Made by a program: the position numbers and the translations under genes. Below are positions 1 through 2,492 of a DNA stretch of 5,379 nucleotides, one piece after another. The notes under the pieces are model-generated. The model saw nothing but the letters and a program-made list of their open reading frames with translations, did no database searches and was not told where the DNA came from. Numbering within the stretch: the first letter of the stretch is position 1; each line of letters starts with the position of its first letter. This DNA comes from an uncultured Collinsella sp. (lineage in GTDB: Bacteria > Actinomycetota > Coriobacteriia > Coriobacteriales > Coriobacteriaceae). The stretch is taken from assembly GCA_900555955.1 (NCBI GenBank), contig USNA01000085.1, forward strand, positions 1 to 5,379, given 5' to 3'.

Positions 1-2
1 AC

Positions 3-39
3 AAACGGGTGGTAGTCGTACCGGCTACCACCCGTTTTT
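3..39 (+). terminator. Rho-independent terminator of a gene upstream of the window
   Basis: A perfect 13-bp inverted repeat (3-15 with 25-37) encloses a 9-base loop. Its right arm runs into TTTTT at 35-39, the form of an intrinsic terminator for transcription from left to right. On the opposite strand only a short T run follows the stem, so it would work less well in that direction. It implies that a plus-strand gene ends just before the window. Confidence 0.85.
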
Positions 40-59
40 GCTGGACATATGTTGCGCAA

Positions 60-280
60 ATGACCTTGCTACAGCCTTCCGTGGGCTTGCCCGATTTTTG
101 GGCTGGCTCGGGCTTTGAAGACAAGTTATTGCAGGCCTAGGGCGATTTCTCGCTCAATGCGGGCCAGCACACTGTGACCTATTTGCCAAACGACGAGACG
201 ACCGCTACGGTCTACCCATCGCCACCTACGAGATGGAAGCCGAAAAGTACATCTACCGCGTGTACAAGTACGAGCTGTAG
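60..280 (+). pseudogene. Decayed gene remnant (in-frame stop plus frameshift), unknown function
   Basis: This is a probable remnant of a protein gene that I do not recognise. From 60 to about 195 the frame starting at 60 has G/C-rich third codon positions and protein-like text (for example VGLPDFWAGSGFEDKLLQA, then FSLNAGQHTVTYLPNDE), but a TAG at 138-140 interrupts it. From about 200 the same codon pattern continues one base back and reads DRYGLPIATYEMEAEKYIY, then RVYKYEL, ending at TAG 278-280. A one-base deletion near 195-205 would explain the switch. No ribosome binding site precedes the ATG at 60, and that frame stays open back to the left edge through the terminator, so the 5' end is not defined. 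An alternative is a small intact ORF in the final frame (119-280), but its first half has poor third-position GC. The call rests on codon pattern only. Confidence 0.4.
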
Positions 281-361
281 GGCCGCGCTTAGGTTTGACC
301 AATGGAGTATGAAAACACGCCGTTCGCCGATGCCCCCTCCGCGAGTGGCAGCCATATGGTT

Positions 362-417
362 TGATATCAGAAACATATAGTTGTCGCCAGCCTGCTGGCG
401 ACCTTCCCCCTGATATC
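362..417. promoter_or_regulatory. Hairpin flanked by two TGATATC repeats in the leader of the 471-920 gene
   Basis: A perfect 8-bp stem, GTCGCCAG (383-390) with CTGGCGAC (395-402), closes a 4-base loop. No T run follows (the next bases are CTTCCCCC), so it is not a standard terminator. Identical heptamers TGATATC lie on either side at 362-368 and 411-417. The arrangement may be a regulatory leader or operator pair for the gene downstream. No convincing -35/-10 pair is visible. TATAGT at 376-381 is the best -10-like hexamer but has no good -35 partner. Confidence 0.35.
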
Positions 418-422
418 GGAGG
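418..422 (+). promoter_or_regulatory. Strong ribosome binding site of the leader ORF
   Basis: GGAGG lies eight bases before the ATG at 431-433, a near-ideal Shine-Dalgarno and spacing. It is much too far (48 bases) from the ATG at 471 to serve that gene directly. The site therefore points to translation of the short ORF at 431-469. Confidence 0.6.
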
Positions 423-430
423 TTCCAGGT

Positions 431-469
431 ATGTTTCGCGCTCCGTTAAGCAACTATCGGCTGGGCTAA
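431..469 (+). CDS. Short leader ORF (12 aa), possibly coupled to the next gene
   Basis: ATG at 431 with an ideal GGAGG upstream opens a 12-codon frame, MFRAPLSNYRLG, ending at TAA 467-469. One base later the ATG of the 471-920 gene begins (TAAcATG). That gene has only a weak GGCTGGG-like sequence in front of it, so ribosomes ending on the leader may restart there (translational coupling). The peptide has no run of identical or rare codons that would mark a classical attenuator peptide. The alternative of a single longer protein split by a frameshift is weakened by a TAA at 447-449 in the downstream gene's frame, although a frameshift after that point would still be possible. Whether the peptide is made is inference. 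Confidence 0.4.
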   Translation: MFRAPLSNYRLG

Positions 470-470
470 C

Positions 471-920
471 ATGGGTCGCCGTACTATTTCGATAACCCTT
501 GCAGTGGTCTGCCTGGCTGTGCTCCTGGGCGCTACAGGGCTGTTTGCTATAAGCCGAGAAACGTCCTATATGCAGGAATGCGCTTCCGAAGGGTTTGCCA
601 TTGACGGTTACTATCGGGACGACAAGACGAGTCTGGAAACCCTGGCCTTTCTTGAAGAGGATAACCATCGGTGGCAACTGGTCGACAAAGACGACAGCTG
701 CGTTGACGGGCAGTTTAAGCGTACGGACGATCCCAATATCTTGGTATTAAAGAAGGAAAACGGCGAAGAGTTCGGCACGGTTCACGTTGCATATATATCG
801 CGCCGACGCAATCAAGGGCAGATTTACCTAATTAGAAATACTAAGGTGACCCGATTTTATCTTGTGAGCACCGATCCGGCGTTTACGGTGGAGTCTGGCG
901 AGGTCGATGCGGACGTCTGA
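471..920 (+). CDS. Small membrane-anchored or secreted hypothetical protein (149 aa)
   Basis: I do not recognise the family. The N-terminus MGRRT is followed by a hydrophobic segment at about residues 6-27, which is either an uncleaved signal anchor or a signal peptide. There is no lipobox cysteine. The remaining ~120 residues should be extracytoplasmic and look beta-rich. A pattern of G-Y-Y near 46-48, W68-L70, G80-F82, an NG turn at 97-98, and strands GTVHVAYIS (102-110) and GQIYLI (116-121) recalls small lipocalin-like or beta-barrel proteins, but this is only an impression. Cys37 and Cys77 could form a disulfide. Start: ATG 471 follows a stop in frame (TAA 447-449) with no other ATG between, and it lies one base after the leader ORF stop. 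Base composition differs from its neighbours: 781-840 has 24 G/C in 60 bases, against 37 in 60 at 1381-1440 in the DUF389 gene, which suggests a different origin. Confidence 0.7.
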   Translation: MGRRTISITLAVVCLAVLLGATGLFAISRETSYMQECASEGFAIDGYYRDDKTSLETLAFLEEDNHRWQLVDKDDSCVDGQFKRTDDPNILVLKKENGEEFGTVHVAYISRRRNQGQIYLIRNTKVTRFYLVSTDPAFTVESGEVDADV

Positions 921-928
921 TTCACGGC

Positions 929-974
929 AATAAAGCAGCGAGCGGGGCGCGAGTGTGAGCTGCACCCCGTTATT
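929..974. terminator. Weak possible bidirectional terminator between convergent genes
   Basis: Between the two convergent genes, AATAA (929-933) and CGGGG (943-947) have complements CCCCG (965-969) and TTATT (970-974). The left arm is interrupted by nine bases, so pairing is imperfect. GCAGC (935-939) and GCTGC (959-963) offer an alternative stem. There is no long T run. The place is right for a shared terminator, but the structure is weak. Confidence 0.25.
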
Positions 975-1045
975 TGCCCGTGTCCGTATCGCGTTTGCGC
1001 CTCGTCGTAACTTGTGTCTGTGCGAGCATTCATCCCGCGCCGGCA

Positions 1046-2185
1046 TCACTTCACATCGAACTCCACGCGATCGAGTTCGGGCACGTTAAGGTCGATGAGC
1101 TTGCGCGCGACGTGGCGGTCGCGTGCCCCGAGCGCCTCGCTTGTCGTCACGTGGGCGACAACCTCGCGCTCGACGATGCCCTCTTCCTCGCCCTCGGCAG
1201 CTGAGGTCTCGACGGCGACGGTGTAATCCTTAAAGCCCGGCAGCACCGCGGCAAGTTCGCGCGTAGTTTCGGTGACACCGTAGCCGTCCTGCACGCCGGT
1301 CTGCGCCGAGCCAATAGACCCCGCCGTCATAACGATGCAGGGGATGGCAAAGACTACCGTACCCACAATGATGCGGCGGCGCACCTTGCGCGATAGCTCG
1401 TCGACCTCGGCATCTTCTTCGGCGGTTACAATGCCGTCGCCGTTGAGGTCGCGCTTGAGCGGCACGCGCAAGATGAGTAATACGGCTTCGGCCGCGAGTG
1501 CGATAAAGACCACGTTGATGCCAAACTCGTAAAGCGCCGAGAGAAACAGCGACCCGCTTGCGATGGCGATGCCATAGCCCGCCGCGCACAGAGGCGGCAT
1601 GAGCGCGGTCGCCACGGCCACGCCGGCGATGAGCGTGGCGGGTTCCTGGTCGCGCGAGTTGCCCAGCCCGCCTGCAAAGCCGCCTGCGAGTGCGACGGTA
1701 AGGTCCCAGACGGTGGGTGTCGAGTTGTCGATGATGGCGGCCGTGGTGGTGCCAAGGGGCGAGAGCTTAAAGTACAGCGTGGACGTGACCAGGCAAAAGG
1801 CCATCTGCAGCGCAAGGCTGGCGACGGCTTCGACGGTAATCTCGCGGTCGAGCGTGGCGATGCCGTATGCCATGGCAAGGACCGAGCCCATGAGCGGGCA
1901 GATGAGCATGGCGCCCACGATGGCGATGTCCGAATCGATATCGAGGCCGATGCTCGCGATCAGCATGGCGATGATGAGGATGCATAGGTGGGAGCCAGTC
2001 AGACGCGCCCCGTTTACAAAACGCTTGCGGATCACGTGATAGGGCGCGCGTCCCTCGCGAATGTTGAACGCGCGCTTTAAAAAGCGACCAGCCTGCTCGG
2101 CAGCCTCACTATGGGCAGGGCGGATGCCGTGACGCCGGTGATGGCGTTCGCGTAGTCGCTTGAGTTGTTGTCTATCGAGTTCCAT
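1046..2185 (-). CDS. DUF389 family multi-pass membrane protein with an EF-hand-like loop (379 aa)
   Basis: This is an integral membrane protein of the DUF389 (TIGR00341-like) family, whose biochemical role is unknown. A basic N-terminal region (1-65, with RLRERHHRRHG) is followed by hydrophobic segments near 66-82, 86-110, 117-138, 159-175, 183-209, 212-240 and 271-292. Characteristic stretches are GAMLICPLMG (91-100) and the glycine-rich GGFAGGLGNSRDQEP with VATALMPP (168-198). Between the last two segments, residues 246-257 read DLNGDGIVTAEE, a textbook EF-hand loop. The flanking KR and RKVRRR place this loop in the cytoplasm by the positive-inside rule. The ~87-residue C-terminal tail has a Glu-rich turn (EGEEEG, 331-336). 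Start: ATG 2185 is preceded by GAGGTG (2194-2189). The frame stays open to 2332, but that extension is Arg/Pro-rich, lacks a ribosome binding site and is not family-like. The gene stands alone, convergent with 471-920 and divergent from the CAP gene. Confidence 0.88.
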   Translation of the reverse strand: MELDRQQLKRLRERHHRRHGIRPAHSEAAEQAGRFLKRAFNIREGRAPYHVIRKRFVNGARLTGSHLCILIIAMLIASIGLDIDSDIAIVGAMLICPLMGSVLAMAYGIATLDREITVEAVASLALQMAFCLVTSTLYFKLSPLGTTTAAIIDNSTPTVWDLTVALAGGFAGGLGNSRDQEPATLIAGVAVATALMPPLCAAGYGIAIASGSLFLSALYEFGINVVFIALAAEAVLLILRVPLKRDLNGDGIVTAEEDAEVDELSRKVRRRIIVGTVVFAIPCIVMTAGSIGSAQTGVQDGYGVTETTRELAAVLPGFKDYTVAVETSAAEGEEEGIVEREVVAHVTTSEALGARDRHVARKLIDLNVPELDRVEFDVK

Positions 2186-2188
2186 GTT

Positions 2189-2194
2189 CACCTC
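2189..2194 (-). promoter_or_regulatory. Ribosome binding site that sets the DUF389 start
   Basis: On the minus strand GAGGTG is followed by AAC and the ATG at 2185, giving five bases between the GAGG core and the start. This decides for 2185 over the longer open frame that begins at 2332. Confidence 0.75.
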
Positions 2195-2215
2195 GTTCCA
2201 GCGCGGTCCGCGTAT

Positions 2216-2253
2216 CCCGCCCGTCGCCCTTACTCTACACCGTGGCGGGCGGG
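2216..2253 (-). promoter_or_regulatory. GC-only hairpin in the 5' leader of the DUF389 gene
   Basis: CCCGCCCG (2216-2223) and CGGGCGGG (2246-2253) form a perfect 8-bp all-G/C inverted repeat around 22 bases. In the DUF389 mRNA it would stand about 30 bases before the start codon, just upstream of the ribosome binding site. It may slow transcription or shape translation, or it may reflect local base composition. No T run follows it on either strand. Confidence 0.35.
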
Positions 2254-2306
2254 GTGTCTGTTGGATGCGGAATCCGATAGGGCGGATGACGCGGGAGCAA
2301 ATGCAA

Positions 2307-2312
2307 ATCATA
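2307..2312 (-). promoter_or_regulatory. Candidate -10 element of the DUF389 gene
   Basis: On the minus strand this hexamer reads TATGAT, one mismatch from TATAAT. The sequence 17 bases further upstream (TTCTTG) is a poor -35. If used, it would give a leader of roughly 115 bases that includes the GC-rich hairpin. Confidence 0.2.
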
Positions 2313-2415
2313 GGCTCAATTCGATCCTGCAAGAATACGGTGCACCAGTTCCTACATATGTGACGAAATTGTGAAGCACGAGAGCGCGAATTTCAAAAAA
2401 TACGCTGGTCGCCAA

Positions 2416-2427
2416 TGTTGCGCAACA
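2416..2427. promoter_or_regulatory. Perfect 12-bp palindrome upstream of the CAP surface protein gene
   Basis: TGTTGCGCAACA is its own reverse complement and lies 65 bases before the ATG at 2493, just upstream of the likely promoter. This is the form and place of an operator for a dimeric regulator. Its core TTGCGCAA also occurs at 52-59 within a shared 11-base stretch (ATGTTGCGCAA). The regulator is unknown. Confidence 0.4.
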
Positions 2428-2438
2428 GAATTCAAAAA

Positions 2439-2466
2439 TCGACAGCTACCGTTTGATACGTATGGA
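2439..2466 (+). promoter_or_regulatory. Candidate promoter of the CAP surface protein gene
   Basis: TCGACA (2439-2444) is one mismatch from the -35 consensus TTGACA. After 16 bases TATGGA (2461-2466) is a moderate -10. Transcription would begin near 2473 and give a short leader of about 20 bases. TTGATA at 2453-2458 is an alternative -35 but lacks a partner. Confidence 0.3.
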
Positions 2467-2480
2467 TACATCCGTGTCAA

Positions 2481-2486
2481 AGGGAG
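2481..2486 (+). promoter_or_regulatory. Ribosome binding site of the CAP surface protein gene
   Basis: AGGGAG stands six bases before ATG 2493. A TGA in the same frame at 2454-2456, with no ATG after it, makes 2493 the only sensible start. Confidence 0.8.
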
Positions 2487-2492
2487 AAAGCC

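Noticed and set aside
84..99. GGGC-TT-GCCC followed by GATTTTT, terminator-like
   Set aside because: The stem is only four base pairs with a two-base loop, too weak and too tight, and it lies within the probable coding remnant.
302..364. Small ORF of 20 codons (MEYENTPFADAPSASGSHMV)
   Set aside because: Third positions are G/C-rich, but it has only a weak ribosome binding site, is very short, and has no recognisable product. It could be another scrap of decayed coding sequence.
126..677. Minus-strand open frame of 183 aa
   Set aside because: It crosses the remnant, the intergenic region and the start of the 471-920 gene. The protein is Arg/His/Ser-rich with no recognisable domain or ribosome binding site.
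2186..2332. N-terminal extension of the DUF389 frame to an ATG at 2332
   Set aside because: The extra 49 residues are Arg/Pro-rich and unlike the family, and a proper GAGGTG site precedes the ATG at 2185.
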